Shown here piece after piece: positions 9,121 to 22,000 of a stretch of DNA of 64,000 nt. Made by a program: the position numbers and the translations under genes. Source of the stretch: Bostrychus sinensis (lineage: Eukaryota; Chordata; Actinopteri; Gobiiformes; Eleotridae). The notes beneath the pieces are model-generated. The model ran no database searches and had not been told where the DNA came from. It worked only from the letters and a program-made list of their open reading frames with translations. Every line of letters starts with the position of its first letter. Position 1 is the stretch's first letter. The stretch lies in assembly GCA_020698575.1 (NCBI GenBank), contig CM036254.1, positions 26,998,526-27,062,525 on the forward strand, in the 5' to 3' direction.

Positions 9121-11614
9121 TGCAGACTAGTGTGCTCATGTTACCTTGGCTTTAACTGGCAATTGTCCAAGATGTACCTGACCTCAGGCCTAATATAGTT
9201 AGTGTAAGATCTGTAGTAGATTTGTTTGTCCTCACAGTCTTTAAAAGTCTGTTTAAAGAATCTCTGCCCATTACATGTGAGATGGACATTGTTCTGGTTA
9301 CTATAGTGCGTTTCACAACACTATTCTTCGGTAGGTGCTTCCAAGAGACTTGAGTGTGGAGGAGGAATACTGCAGCACTATAGTCTGTGTACAGAAACAC
9401 ATTGTACATAATCTTCCCTGCACCATGCTCACGCTGTTTACCAAGTGCACTGAAGTGGCCTTGTTAGGCAGTGCAATCATCCTACCAGCTTTGTTGAACC
9501 ACTGAACCAATTTAAATGTTCCTTGTATCCAATTTTTGACTCATGTTTATCTTGTCCCAAAAGCAAGCAGTCATCCAAAGTAAATTCTTCCAAGTCATTA
9601 CCAGCTCCAGATGAATGAAGATGGCAAACTCTAATGTTTACAAGAGATCTGTCAAGAAATCTGCGTATAGTTGCCTTTCATTTGACGTTAGTAAAAGAAT
9701 GGTCGAACAGTGGTTGCTCCTAGGCACAAAACACAGCGACACATTTACAGTGCTAATTTGATTGAAGTTATGAGTCACTACTTGTACCTCTAGGACAAAA
9801 GTGGGATTTCTAATTTGTGCATTCACAGCAGGAGGCAGCAGTGAATCGACTGTGGGAGTATAATGAAGCATACATTATAAAGATCTCCAAGGCCTATTAC
9901 TCCCAAAGCTCCACAAATGTTTTATCCGTTCCCATCTCAAACACAGTGGGAAGACCCTCTCTGTCCCTTGGGATCAGGATTTAATGGCCAAATGTAGAAG
10001 AAGATTGTTGGGCCTTGTTTGGAGAAAAGCCTGCATTTTAATAAGATTTTTGCATGCTAAGCTAAGGCTGGGTTTTTCACTTTGGTTTCTGCAGCTATAT
10101 AGGAGGCTCTGGGCTCTAATTTGTTTGAGGTTCTGAGCTCCTCCCTGAACAAATTTTGCCTAATGAGGTAACATCAAATCACTTAAGGCAGAAGTTAATA
10201 TCATGTCCTGAGTTACTGGTTCACATTTTACTAACTTTACAAGTTCTTTGCAACTGCTTTCAGATGTTATCTTTCATTTTAGGATAAAAGTGAGATAAAT
10301 AAGAGTGAATTACTTGTCTACTTGAACTAATATGTCTGTTGTAGGATGCACTGATGTGGAGATTCCATTCTGATACTGATGCAGACATTGCAAACATAAG
10401 TTCTTAACATTGTTTTGGGTATTGTATGTCTCCTTTTAATAAAACAAAGGAATCTGCTTCATAAAAACTACTTTGAAGTCATTCAATACAGAAGACTGAA
10501 CTCAATTTACACTCAGGAAGGGGGGGTATTAGCACAAATACAGAGGACTGCAACAGGTCAACTTCAGCTGGTATCGGTGCATGCTGCCAAATTTGCAGAT
10601 GCCAGTCAACTACGTGCATTTTGGCCAATGTCAATATTAGGCTGATATTTTGGAGCATTCCTAGTCTGTCGGGTACTGTATGTCTTGACTTTGTTAAAAA
10701 TTAAGAGATGACAGATGCTGTCTATGATTATTTGCAAAACTCTTCATTGCGTTCCATTGAAAAGAGTGTGCTTCTCCTTCAGCAGTGCTTAGTTTGTCTA
10801 CTTTTTATTTTATAGAGCTGGAATACCTACTTTTTAGGACTTTTGTAATTATATTGAAACACTATTTAGATTCACATATTGTATTTTGTTCAGTTACATT
10901 GTATTCCGCGCTGGATTTGACAAGGGTTTGTACTTGGAATGTTTTGTAATTCAGCAAGATACACTGGTTCAACCTTCAATGCTTTATGTTTGCTGAAGAG
11001 GTTGCTTACAAAGTGTGACTAATTTTAAAGTTTATAACTAGACCTAATCGTTATCATAAACTGGTTGAACTCCAGAAAATCCATGACTCAAAGCAGGCAT
11101 ATTTATGTCTCGTCTTTGTTGAAAGTTTGAGCTTTGGCTTCATCTTAATTAACTTCTTCCACCACCCAAACATTGACTCTCTCAGACTACAGCTTGGTCA
11201 CATAAACTCACCACATACTTGGTGTTTACGGCCTTGGTTTTCGTGCAGTTGTCCCTCTGGGACCCAAACTATCCCAACAAAGAGGTAAACTTTTCCACTT
11301 CGGTTTGGTCCAGACTGAGAAAACAAATGCTGGTGTGATGTGATGCCTGTCCAGTGTGGCGTCTGTGAAGGCTCTGCAGCTTTATGACAACTTGACAAAT
11401 AGAATTACAACAGTTAGCCCAAAAACTGATGTATAGAATGCAAATTAACGAATCAGTAACTTTTCTGCTATGTCCATGAAGCATATGTTAAATGGGAAAG
11501 TTGGGCAGCAGGTTTTGACCCATGTTCCCGAGTTCATTGTGTTCTTATGAAACGCAAAAAAGAGTTTCTGAGGAGCACATGAACACTGCAGTAGATCCTT
11601 ATAGTTAGCTTTGT
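9121..11614. other. Intronic DNA, no distinct feature
   Basis: About 2.5 kb without a supported gene or repeat boundary. Open frames here are short and without recognisable motifs. Confidence 0.45.
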
Positions 11615-11999
11615 CAGTGGCTCTCAACTGGTGGCTTGGGATTCAAAAGTGGGCTTTAAGGAATAATAAGCTTTTTTTTTTTTTTTTTAAAGCCATAAAT
11701 AGTGTTTTAAAATATAAATATAAATCTTTGAAATTACTATATTAAATTCTAATTTACTAGATTAATTATGGCGTACTAAATCTAACAAAAATTTAAAATA
11801 TAATTTGCTCTGATCTGGTCCATTTTTCATTTTGACCCAATTTTCAAAGAACTATTTTATTTTATTTTATTTATAATTTTACTATGGCCTCTATGCTACA
11901 TGTATTTTAAAACCTGTCTCATCATTTCATGGTGAAACAATATTTAGGTTTTCACTGAAATCCACTTTTGGGACTGTACCCTCTAGTTTAGAATCTCTG
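11615..11999 (+). mobile_element. hAT-like miniature element
   Basis: The left end is CAGTGGCTCTCAACTGG. The right end on the opposite strand is CAGAGATTCTAAACTAGAGG. The interior is AT-rich and non-coding, with a T run at 11671-11688. No convincing 8-bp target duplication is visible (AGCTTTGT against ATCTAAAG), which suggests age. Confidence 0.6.
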
Positions 12000-12707
12000 A
12001 TCTAAAGTACATGCTATAATAAGCTGTGTGTCATTAACAAGTACTTGATTGTGGGTGCTTAAACTCTGAGGGAGTAATTCCTACTTTCCAGTCCGTCTGC
12101 TTTAGGTGTGTTAGTGCTATCTCAGTAACTCTTTCCCAGCTGATGGTCTGTTGTGTGCGATGCTCTCGAGGTCTGTGTGGGCGACTCCTATTATTTTAAA
12201 GCTCTGTTCCAGGCTCTAATTCCTCTCAACAGCGTCCATTGGCAGCAGACTTATTTGATTACAACCACTCGCATTTTGATTATAGACACTTGCCAAGACA
12301 ACCATACGCCTCTATGAATACACCCCCTATAGCGTCAGTCTATTTATTCTCTCCTTTCCCACTTCCCCGTCCCAGCCCTGTCCTGTGACAGCTCATTAGC
12401 TCTGACGGGACCCCACTGAGCTGACATATTTCCACAAACTAAAGATAGACCGGGGAAGAAGAAATACCTGCCCCACTGTGAGCTCAGAGTGGAGGCAAAG
12501 CAACATTTATCCTATATAGGCTTTGTACAACATGAATCCAAGTTAGAGTGTGACTGAAAATAGGCTGAACAACTACTTACTAACTGAAGCAAGTGTAATC
12601 TTTAATTGTACAAATGAATAGCAACCATCTGTATTTTCATTAGAGTGGCTGGCTTGAGCATATCCAAGCTACTATGGAACAGAGGCAGACATTTAGAGAT
12701 GCACAGT
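12000..12707. other. Non-repetitive intronic segment, possible regulatory DNA
   Basis: 12100-12450 is higher in GC than its surroundings and has no repeat signature. It contains homeodomain-like TTTGATTACA and ATTTTGATTATAG, and GCTCATTAGCTC. It is the best-looking candidate for a conserved non-coding element in this part of the intron, by composition only. Confidence 0.35.
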
Positions 12708-12800
12708 GATGTTTTTGGACGGTGGGAGGAAGCAGGAGAGAACACATAGTAACACTGGGAGGACAGCGAGTCTGGCCCAATGCTCAAACCTGTAAGGCAT
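12708..12800 (-). repeat. Fish SINE/LINE 3' segment, inverted copy
   Basis: TTTTGGACGGTGGGAGGAAG and AGAGAACACATAGTAACACT correspond to the well-known fish repeat segment (TTTGGACTGTGGGAGGAAA..., GAGAACATGCAAACTCC) in inverted orientation. It faces the plus-strand copy at 12895-13125. Confidence 0.5.
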
Positions 12801-12894
12801 TTGCAGTGCTAAAATTTGAGAAGAACTTTTGTTGTGGCAAACTGACTCAAGCTATAGACACCTCCTTAGGCAGTACAGACAGTTTGACACCTTT

Positions 12895-13125
12895 CTGTGT
12901 GATGTTCTCCCTGTGTCTGGGTGGGTTTACTCTGGGTGCTCCAGTTACCCTCTATCAATCTAAAACATGCACAATAGTCCAATGCTCCAGCCAGATACTC
13001 CTGACAAGGATTCTACCTCAAGACCTGGTCCCGGTCACTGTACTCTCTCCTGACAGATTGCCCCAGCAACATTAAAGGGTCAAATGTAGAGAACTAATTT
13101 CCCTATGGGGACAATAAAGTATACT
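12895..13125 (+). repeat. SINE-like element ending in GGGGACAATAAAGTAT
   Basis: Begins GATGTTCTCCCTGTGTCTGG, GGTGGGTTTACTCTGGGTGC, passes CAAGACCTGGTCCCGGTCAC and ends GGGTCAAATGTAGAGAACTA, TTTCCCTATGGGGACAATAA. The same tail is seen inverted at 29668-29870. Such an AATAAAGT-type tail is shared by several fish SINE/LINE pairs. No coding function. Confidence 0.6.
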
Positions 13126-14641
13126 TTATTTTAAGCAGCAGTTGTTGGAATGGGATGTTGTTGTGGTATGGGGTCCTAAAATCCTAAATGTCTATGGTTT
13201 AAAAAAGAATGTCTCCCATGTCATTTCACTAGCATCAGTCTCTTGCATTGTCAACTGCTAATATTAGACTTTCTGTCTGCTTTGCCCTTACTGTGAACAT
13301 AATCTGTGCCTAAATGTAGAATGTAGTAATTGTAGTAATTCTCTTGTTTATTTCTGCAGAAAACAATGGCATTTAGTTGTTTGCACTGCTAGTTGTAAGG
13401 ACTGACCTACCTTACTCTATACAAGTAAGTCCATGTTCCAAGTGTCTATGGTGCACCTTGTTTGACCTCATTTTAGCAAAGGAGGTCCTCATGCTTATAT
13501 CCACATCTCTTCAGAGGGTTACCGACTGTATGCCTATAGTGCTAGCAGTCCGACACACACTGTACCATTCAGTGGAAACATTGCACATATCCAGAAAACA
13601 GAGCCGAGTGCTTGTTTACCTTTTTAGTTTCCTGGAAAAGTTTTATGTGCAAGCGTATTAATATGATCCGAAAACATCACCTCCTCCTCCTTTTGGACTT
13701 GACAGAGTGAGAGCTCTTCAAATCTCTAGTATCTTGTTTGTGCCGCAGCGCTGTGAAACAGTATTTTCCCTGTAAACACGAAGAAGAAGATGTTACGGTA
13801 ATGGACTCCGGAGACCTCAGCTGCTCTAAATTTAGCAGCCGATCACATGATGACGGTTGTGAATTCCCAAACTGAATGATGTAGTGTATCATTTATAGCT
13901 TTGGCATGAGTACTTGTCTGTGTTTATGCCAGTGTGAATTACTCGTGTGATACCTTCTACATGACAAGATAGATATCCTAGAAAGTCTTGTCTTTCTAGT
14001 TTGTCTATAAAAGTTTAGTCTAATAGTTGGATTCTGTAGCTTTTTGCATATATGCTAATGCAAGATATACATATAGGTCCATGTGTGCTGTTGCTGCTGC
14101 ATGGAAAAAGTTTATCAAATAAAGATCAGATGATGCTATTTTGGTGCTCCTTCAGATCTGCTGTCCTCCGTCCTGTCATAACTGCATTTACAAGGAAAAG
14201 ATGTCGGAAAAAGCTGCAAGTCACAACAGGCTCTGGCAGAGGTCCTGCTAAAATATGACTCTTATTATCATCAAGTTAGGTCAGGTTGATAATAGTTTTA
14301 TGTAAGCATTTATTTGCAGGACTAGAAGTGTACTTTTCCCATATGGGACCTAGAGGCTACGCACTATATAGTCATAGTTGTCCTTACAGTAATACCTGAG
14401 TCAACCTTATCTTTCTCACATTACATTAGATTACTGTAAGGAGTACAGTAAGATGTTTGGTCATGACAGAGTCTTGGTTTTGTTGTTGTTGTTGTTGTTT
14501 TAAGCAGTAAGATTAATACAAACTACGATATAAACTTAATATACAGTAGATCCATAATAAGTTGAGCCACAAATACTCCGTTTCATTGTAGACTGGACTA
14601 CTGTTTTATTATTGCAGTTTTTTCTTTTACAGATTACCTTT
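13126..14641. other. Intronic DNA with a (TTG)n microsatellite
   Basis: A TTG trinucleotide run lies at about 14478-14499. Otherwise no repeat boundary or exon is supported. 13660-13880 is somewhat GC-richer, with no recognised content. Confidence 0.45.
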
Positions 14642-15060
14642 AGGGTGCTGTATTCTGCAAAAGTAACTTTTTTGAGCTGTCTACCATGTTATAATGCTGT
14701 TCCCTCATCAAAAAAGATACCTGGAGTTGTGTTTTGTTTCATTTACGCCTGTTTGAGTAATCTGGTATTCTCTGGCATGGCCTTTCTGAGGCCTCAGAAT
14801 GCTCAGTTGTATGAACTTCCACAAACTCTCGCCCACTTCAGGAAGCACTGACCAGTCAACAAACCCTCTACATCCAGTCTGCTCTCATTCATTTATCCAC
14901 TGATTCCTCACAGCTGTTTTTCATTTTGTAGTAAAATGGCATCATGCAAAAAGTATAAGGAAATGAAAGGGTCTTTTTCTATGGTTCTGTTCAAAATAGC
15001 TTAACAGTTCTGCACTCTGCTTCACTCTGCTGGTCTCTTCACCTGTTTTTTTTTATGGGA
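14642..15060 (+). mobile_element. piggyBac-like miniature transposon, family A copy 2
   Basis: Opposite in orientation to copy 1. Shares CTACCATGTTATAATGCTGT, TACCTGGAGTTGTGTTTTG, TTTCTGAGGCCTCAGAATGC, CTACATCCAGTCTGCTCTC and TTTTGTAGTAAAATGGCATC with the other copies. The left end (TTTAGGGTGCTGTATTCTGC) is a decayed terminus. The right terminus is not clear, so the end is approximate. Confidence 0.6.
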
Positions 15061-17745
15061 CTACTAAAGTAATTATTCAAAGAGCTTTCTTTTAGAGAGA
15101 TGATTTTTTAAAGGTTGTTTTAGAGCTGACCAAGATTGTTTTAAAGATATGAATGGAAGCATAGTATAGGCCAGGCCTATTTGACTCTACTGGACCAGAT
15201 TTTTTTTCACAGCAAGATGAAATATTAATAACTATTAGGCCAGTGACAAAGGCACTACTAATTACTTTGGATACTTTGGTAATACATATCATTTGCCACC
15301 ATAACCAAAAACATCTTTACTTGGAGTAAAACATGTACAATGCTTATTTCTGTTACAGGAAAAAAAATCTCATCTTCACTCTAACAGCAGCTGATTTTTT
15401 TTTTTTAACTTGGGTCAGACTCAGGTCATACTGGAGATGGATTTATAAACCCCCTGCCCCCCTCCTCCAGGCAGCAGTATTTGGTGACACAGTTTTAACT
15501 TTATTCACTCTTAATGCAAACGATGCATGGGAGTGCAGTTCCAAAATACAGGCTAAACGCGCTATTTAGCGGCTAATTAATATGCGCGTGTTGCCTACTT
15601 GGTCCATTCATGCCTTGTTTGTGCCTTATTCACCTGTCTTATCAGTGTCTAACGAGGACCAGTAAATGTGAGATGAGAGAACTGATGTGTTTGTGTGCTG
15701 AAGTCTGTCTGTAGCTAACTTAGTTGCTAGTGAAAGAAATAGCGCCATAACAAATAAACGGTGCAAATCTGACCACAGACGTCTTCATGTCCCTCAAAAG
15801 TAACGTTAGATTTTCTAATGCTGCCATAAAACAAATCCTCTGTTCGTGATACAAAGTCCATACATAGTCCTGGCACATCAGCTGAAGTCTTCTCTAACCT
15901 GGTGACTCTCATGTCAGCTCCACACTGACAGAAATTGTTATAAAAACAAGCAGTCTCCCTGTTCTCTCATCGTGTGACTCTGTGTTGGAGATCGCTTTTA
16001 TTTAGGAGTTTTTAGTTCTTCCAAGCTTGTTTGAATCCACCATTTGAATCCACGGCTTCGGGACCCACCATCATCCTAAAATGTCAAGCTGTGACCCAAA
16101 TAAACATTTTATTTTTTATCTTATCAAATTTATTAAATAAAACAGTGCAGTTTGAATTTGAGACAGAATAATATTAGAATATCACAGTATTCAAAAAAAT
16201 TTAAAGATAAGCCAAGCAAGTGGTGATGCTAGAGAGGGAATGCACAATTAGCTGCATTTTAATTTTCTAACCAAAACTCTTAAGTGCTTTAAGTCACCAC
16301 TACCAGTCCCTACCCCACCACTCAACACCAGGATGGCTACCTTTTTTGCATTTCTTTTTTTAAATCATAAAATTGGATCGTTTTGCAAACTAAACTTTTA
16401 GATCATAACTTAAACTGACTTCAGCCCTAGACCAATGCAATTCCTGAATGATCTGTGCCCTGATAAACCTTTTGTTAATACATTAATAATGAAAATTGTC
16501 TCCTGCATTTTGCAATTCTTAATAGTAAAGTGTAAATGGGTTAAGGATGGGTATAGTGCTTAATTGGCTTGCATGATGTGTGGTTTATGGCTGAGATTCT
16601 CTCTGCATTTGAACGTGGCCTGAGGCTTGTGTGGTCTGAGGCTGCTTCACCTAACTTCTGCTTTGGTGTCAGTTAACCACGGCTGGAGTACATTTAGAAA
16701 CACTATCTTAAAACATTGCTGACTTTAACAACTTTATTCTTTGAGAAAGCACTGTTTTAGCCTAATTGTAACCCGTCTATTAAGCAGGGGTAAGTCCAGT
16801 CACAGTCTAGACAATGGTGAAAGCAAAGGTAAGCAGGGTTAGACCAGAAAAGACTGAAGCTTTCATTTTGTGATCTGATTATGAAAGGAAAATTGTAGTT
16901 TCCTTGTTAGATCATTGCCTTTCTTCCCTTACATTACTTGTCAATTGGGTCCATCAATAAAAATACAAAATTACATCTTTTGAAAAAGTAATTAACAGTT
17001 TCTTACCTGTCTGAGCACTCATAACTGTGAACTAAGATTATAATTAAGATGCGTATAATTAAAAAACAGTTTGTCTTGTAATATTTTGGCCTGTTTCTAA
17101 CACATTTCAGGCATGTGATTCGCCCACAGCCTCTCGTAACCTCCATGGTTTAACTCCCCAATAATCACCAGTGAATTATTTATCTTGCAGTGGTCCCAGA
17201 CAGCATCCGACTTCCTGTCTGATTGCATCTGGTTGCCGCAGGGAGGCTGTTTTTGCTTAGTCAGGTCACCAAGCCCCAGGAAAGAAAAACTAGTAGGCTA
17301 AGTATAATCTAACAGAGGTGTTGAGGTGATTATGGTGCAGAGACAGAGGAGAATGCACCAGCAATGTTGACATTACCTGTTAATATGAGCCGTCACTCAA
17401 CAACTAGGCCAGTGTTTATTAGAGAAGTATAGAGTTTCTAAGGGAGACCACGTACATAGTCAGATATTGGGAAAATAAATACAGCGTTTCATAATTAAAA
17501 TGCTTGATTTTCATATTGTGTTTTCAAGATCTGGAAAGTTCTTAAAGGGATGTTCCAGGACATTGTACTTAACCTGAAATATGGGTTACTAGGGATAGGC
17601 AAGTTATATCCTTTGTTACTGTTAAAACACTCCCATTTTGGAGCAGACATGAGCATTAACAGAGTGTGTGCTATGTATGGCTGCTAATGGGGGCAGTAAA
17701 TCACCCTTAGATAAGAACAAATAAAATATTTGAATGCAATAAAAA
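15061..17745. other. Intronic DNA with decayed repeat remnants
   Basis: 15160-15210 and 16045-16120 contain hAT-like scraps (GGGACCCACC..., CTGTGACCCAAAT). 17100-17290 is less AT-rich and non-repetitive, a weak candidate for conserved regulatory DNA. No exon supported. Confidence 0.4.
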
Positions 17746-18004
17746 CGCATTGGATTTATATAGTGCCTTTTTACTCAATGCATTGCCCTGGGACAGACAG
17801 ATGGAAATGTGGCTGCCATTCTGCGCCTACGGCCTCACTGACTACCACTACCAAACACACAATCATTCACACATTCATACATAGGCAAGGTGGGTGAAGT
17901 GCATTGCCCAAGGACACAACGATAGTATGCAATGTCAGTAGTGGGGATTGAACCACCAACCTACATGTTAGTGGGTGAACATCTCTACCGACTGAGCTGT
18001 GGCC
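17746..18004 (-). repeat. tRNA-derived SINE (family S1), near complete
   Basis: On the minus strand it starts with a tRNA-like head: GCTCAGTCGGTAGAG is box A-like and GGTTGGTGGTTCAATCC is box B-like. It continues through GTGTCCTTGGGCAATGCAC and GAATGTGTGAATGATTG, and ends with GGCACTATATAAATCC. This is the classic layout of a fish SINE transcribed by RNA polymerase III. Relatives are at 38117, 40797 and 42468. Confidence 0.75.
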
Positions 18005-18272
18005 TCTGCTGTATAGGAACTACAACTACTTCATTTAATTCTCTTTCTCTTTTATTCAACCACATCTTACTGACCGTCCTTCACAATATTTTGGACTATT
18101 GCTTTAAAATGATTACTTAGTGTTTGAAATTAGTGAAAATAGTGAGAACTGAAACAATATCAAGAACAATCTTTGAAATATGTAGGCCCATTGGTGCTTG
18201 AATACTAATATATTTATGAGACTCAACATGTCATTTTTAAGCTTTAGAAGTTGCACTGGAGTTTTAATTCAT
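18005..18272. other. Intronic spacer, no feature seen
   Basis: Short AT-rich stretch between a SINE and a piggyBac-like element. Confidence 0.4.
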
Positions 18273-18710
18273 AGGGGCTATATTATGCAAAATCTACTTT
18301 TTTTTGCATGTTCTACCATGATATAATGTTAATCAAAACTTGGAGTTTGTGTTTTGTTTCATTCGCGCCTGTTTGAGTAATTATGTATTCCCTGGTGCTG
18401 AGTTTCTGAGGCCTCAGAAAGCTCATTTCCAGAAACCTCCGCCTCTCCCATGAACCCCCGCCCCCTCCAGGTGGCACTGACCAATCAACAAGCCCTCTAC
18501 ATCCAGTATGCTCTCATTTATTTACAAAAAACAGCTGTTTTTAATTTTGTACTAAAATGGCATTATACAAAATGTTTAAGGAAGTAAACGGCTTTTTTTC
18601 TCTTTCTGTTCAAAAGGCCGCAACAGAGCTGGACTCTGCTGCACTCTGTAAAAGGTACAATGTTAGAGGTTATTAGTTTTGAAAGGTTCAAAAAGCATAA
18701 TCTAGCCCCT
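18273..18710 (+). mobile_element. piggyBac-like miniature transposon, family A copy 3 (both ends)
   Basis: The left end AGGGGCTATATTATGC and the right end, which reads AGGGGCTAGATTATGC on the other strand, are nearly identical inverted repeats. The interior has the family motifs TTTCTGAGGCCTCAGAAAGC and CTACATCCAGTATGCTCTC. The flanking TTAA has decayed. Orientation is opposite to copy 1. Confidence 0.72.
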
Positions 18711-20211
18711 TTCCGTTTCTCAAGACATATGCAATCAAAAGTCCCATTGAAGTCACTGAAGATTTCATTATGTCATGGGACAGGACATCAGGTTGCACCC
18801 TTTTCAACCCAGATAAGAGTAAGACATGGTGGGATAAGGCTGGAAGTGTCAACAGAGCTAGCTTAGGTTCACTACAAGAGACATAATTATCCATTATGGA
18901 CCACTCTTCCCCCTCCCTCCCCCAAAACAGCATCTCAGTCAAGCAGAGTTCATGTATAAAATACACTATGGGGCAGGAGAAGTTATTCATTATCAATCAT
19001 ATACATAACCAGTTTAAAACTTTACACTTAACAAATAAAAAAGTTGCATTGTCTCCACTGTCTTTATGCAGTCTATCATTGTATTACACAATACCACTAT
19101 AAGACAACTCACATCTGCATCTTCAACCAGAAGTTGATACTTAGATCGATACACAGATTATTTTAGTGGTAGCAGTTGCGGTGGAAAAATGAAAAAATAA
19201 ATGACTCAATATTACTTAAACAGATTATCTCTATTTGCACAAATGAGCTTGTTTTCATTTACAAAACATCACCGTTGATCTTGCTGCGAGTCAGAATCTG
19301 CTGTAAAGATATAAACTACAGGTAGGCTTTGCTCTATTATATTTCATTTTAGACATTTTGAGTGTAACAGATTTTAATACTACATTGTGTTTCTGCTGTC
19401 ATCGGTTGTTAGCTGATTGTTGATAACATTCAAGCTTTCTTCTGTACTTTCCTTGATCATTGCCATTGTCTGGTGGTTGTGTCTTTGTCTTTGTTACTGT
19501 CACTGCAAACATAACATTTGTCAAGCTTGTTATAGAAGCACACTCCATTTTGCCTTAAATTGGATAACGTGATGAGTAATTACTTTTGGTCCTTGTGAAA
19601 AAGGTCTATTGCAGTTTATTTTTTGCAGATTTCTGTTGATAATGTGCTACAGTGGTGTGAAACACAAGAAAAACAGTTCAAATCTGTTGTTATTTTTACT
19701 ATGAGGTAATAAGGCTGCGGTGTTGTAATGTGTTCATTGTAACTCATTAATGGCATGTAAACATAATATCACATTAGGCTACAACAGTGTGCATACACCA
19801 GATATACTTGTGTACAGTGTGTGTCTGTCACTGCTGCTGCCACGCCTCTTTCTGACTTCCTTCACTTCACACCCAAGCCACTACCTTTTAGTCCAACTCT
19901 GTGTTTACAAAGGAATTCCCAGAGCAGAGAGACTCCCCTCTGTTCAGACATGCACGGCCGGTTTTAGCACAGTTTTGAGCAAACAGCGGCTATGTGACAA
20001 AAAGCACTCAGGCTGCCGCTGCAAATGTCTTTTCTTTTTTCAAGTGTCTTTCTGGTATCAAATCAAATGATCACTGGCATGTTTTGCACTATAAATGCTT
20101 TCTAAAATGTTGAATTAATAACACATGCCAACAAGTAGCTGTACAAAATAACGTTATTGTCTAATGTGGACATTTTTGTTTGCCTGTCAAAATATTTGTC
20201 TAAGCAGAACC
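18711..20211. other. Intronic DNA, no feature seen
   Basis: AT-rich; no exon, RNA gene or complete repeat recognised. Confidence 0.45.
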
Positions 20212-20215
20212 TTAA

Positions 20216-20825
20216 AGGTCTCCTATTATGCTAAATTGACCTTTCATAGCTTTCCTAGTTATAATGTTGTTTCCACTTAAAAACATACCCACAGTAGTAT
20301 TTTGTTTCCTTCATGCATGTTTGAGTAGTACTGTGAGCTGAGGTGCTGCCCTTCTCAAGAGCTGAAAACGCTCCATTTCACCACAACACACACAACATCA
20401 CCAGACCTATTCTGATAAGGTCAGTGCATCCTGTTGCTAATTGCTGTGCTAATTAGTCATTTTATCATGCTCTGTCTATCCCACACCTTTCAGTACAAGC
20501 ACTCTCTTCTGATGTCTGAACTCAAATCCTCCAAGTTTGAACTCTAAAGAGAAAAAGAAGGGTAGTGTCTGTAGAGGGCTTTTGTCAGAAGGCCTCAGCC
20601 CTGCCGTCCTTCACTGCAGCAGAGATTATATAAACTGGCAGCGAGAAGTGGGCGGGGCCAGCAGGGCCTTAAAGCGACAGGCACCTAATCTGAGCATTCT
20701 CTGCAAAGTGAAAGTAACAACTCCCTCAAAAATGCACATTGTTTTAAGTTATAGAACATGAAATATTGATGCAAATATGTCCACATTTATTTTAAAAGGC
20801 TTGAACAAAGCATAATACAGGCCAT
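20216..20825 (+). mobile_element. piggyBac-like miniature transposon, family B (complete)
   Basis: A 610-bp element with TTAA on both sides (20212-20215 and 20826-20829). The left end AGGTCTCCTATTATGC pairs with the right end ATGGCCTGTATTATGC on the other strand. It differs from family A in the interior (CTTCTCAAGAGCTGAAAACG, GTGGGCGGGGCCAGCAGGGC) but shares the GTTATAATGTTGTTTCC segment near the left end, so the two families probably used the same transposase source. The open frame inside is repeat-derived. Confidence 0.72.
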
Positions 20826-21775
20826 TTAAATCAAACTGTTGCACCGTAATTAAAATCCTTGTCAGTTTAGTCCAAGGTTTAGTCTTTGTTAGTGTCCTGG
20901 TGTAGTTTTCGACTCTTACGTACATTACATATTTGTATTCAATTTTTACTCCAACATTCAAATATCACAGACCATAGTGATATAATATTACTCAAAATAG
21001 TTTCTGCATATTGCATGCATTTATAATACTGTCTAGATGTGAGCCTACTTATTCACCCAAGATTGCAATCAATGCTAATTCTTACTCCCACCATTTAACA
21101 GTGATTGAAATAATTGTCATTGTGTCATTCAGATGTTTGCCTAGGCTTCACTTAGTTTTTCAGCCCGTACAAACCACATTGGAGCATTAGACTTTCACAT
21201 GCCAATTTAGCGATTCCAATCTATTTCTATAACATATTAATTTACATACACTTTAAATGCATCCAGGTTTATCAGTTAATTTTGTTTAATTACTAAGTTC
21301 TTACACTGTATCAAAAGCTTGCATGTGTTTTAATCTCAATTCTCTTGAAAGCCAAATAGCTTTAAGGGAGTGAGCCCTGGTTTTTGCTAAAGATAAAAGA
21401 AGTATGAGTATTTTATAATTGCTCATTTTTTCTTGTTTCAAGCTGCAGGGAGAAAATGCAGAGTCACCGATTAAAGAAGCATGTGAGAGTGTAACTATAA
21501 CAAATATAGTGGTACGTAGTATGTCACGTTAAACTCTGCCACTGAGGACTGAGCCAAAGTCCTTCAACAAAAACATGAAGTTTAAACACTGCAGGCTTCA
21601 CTGTATTAATGAGTTGGCCTGACCCAGACTTTGCCAAACCTAGATTTGCAAAGTTGTTCTGCAAGTTTGTTTTGTGAAATTTGGTTTGCAATGGTGTGGG
21701 AAGATTTGTAACATCCAATCTATATTTGAAGTGGTATTGTGATGGTGGAATGTGAAATTTTGGCTCTTGCAGATA
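20826..21775. other. Intronic DNA, no feature seen
   Basis: AT-rich; nothing supported. Confidence 0.45.
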
Positions 21776-22000
21776 CAGGAGTGTTTCTCAACCAGGGGTA
21801 TAGGGACATCTAGGGGTACCAAGCACATTGCAAGAGGTATGGGGAATTTTTATTGACTGATGTTGAAATTAAACTGCTATTTCCAATATTATAATAAGGT
21901 CTTGCTAAGTTTAAATGCAGTTTAAAGGGGAGTTCATCAAAGGTGAAGTTTTTTGTGGTAAATATATTAGACGTTTATTTTTACCAAGTATGTAGTAAGA
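21776..22000 (+). mobile_element. hAT-like element, 5' terminus
   Basis: CAGGAGTGTTTCTCAACCAG, GGGGTATAGGGACATCTAGG, GGTACCAAGCACATTGCAAG match the start of a fish hAT family known for reading GTTTCTCAACC and GGGGTAC. The other end was not located; sequence to about 22260 is T/A-rich and may belong to it. Confidence 0.5.

Noticed and set aside
17746..18004. Possible functional tRNA gene
   Set aside because: Box A- and B-like motifs are present, but they belong to the head of a SINE with a long tail; no intact cloverleaf is apparent.
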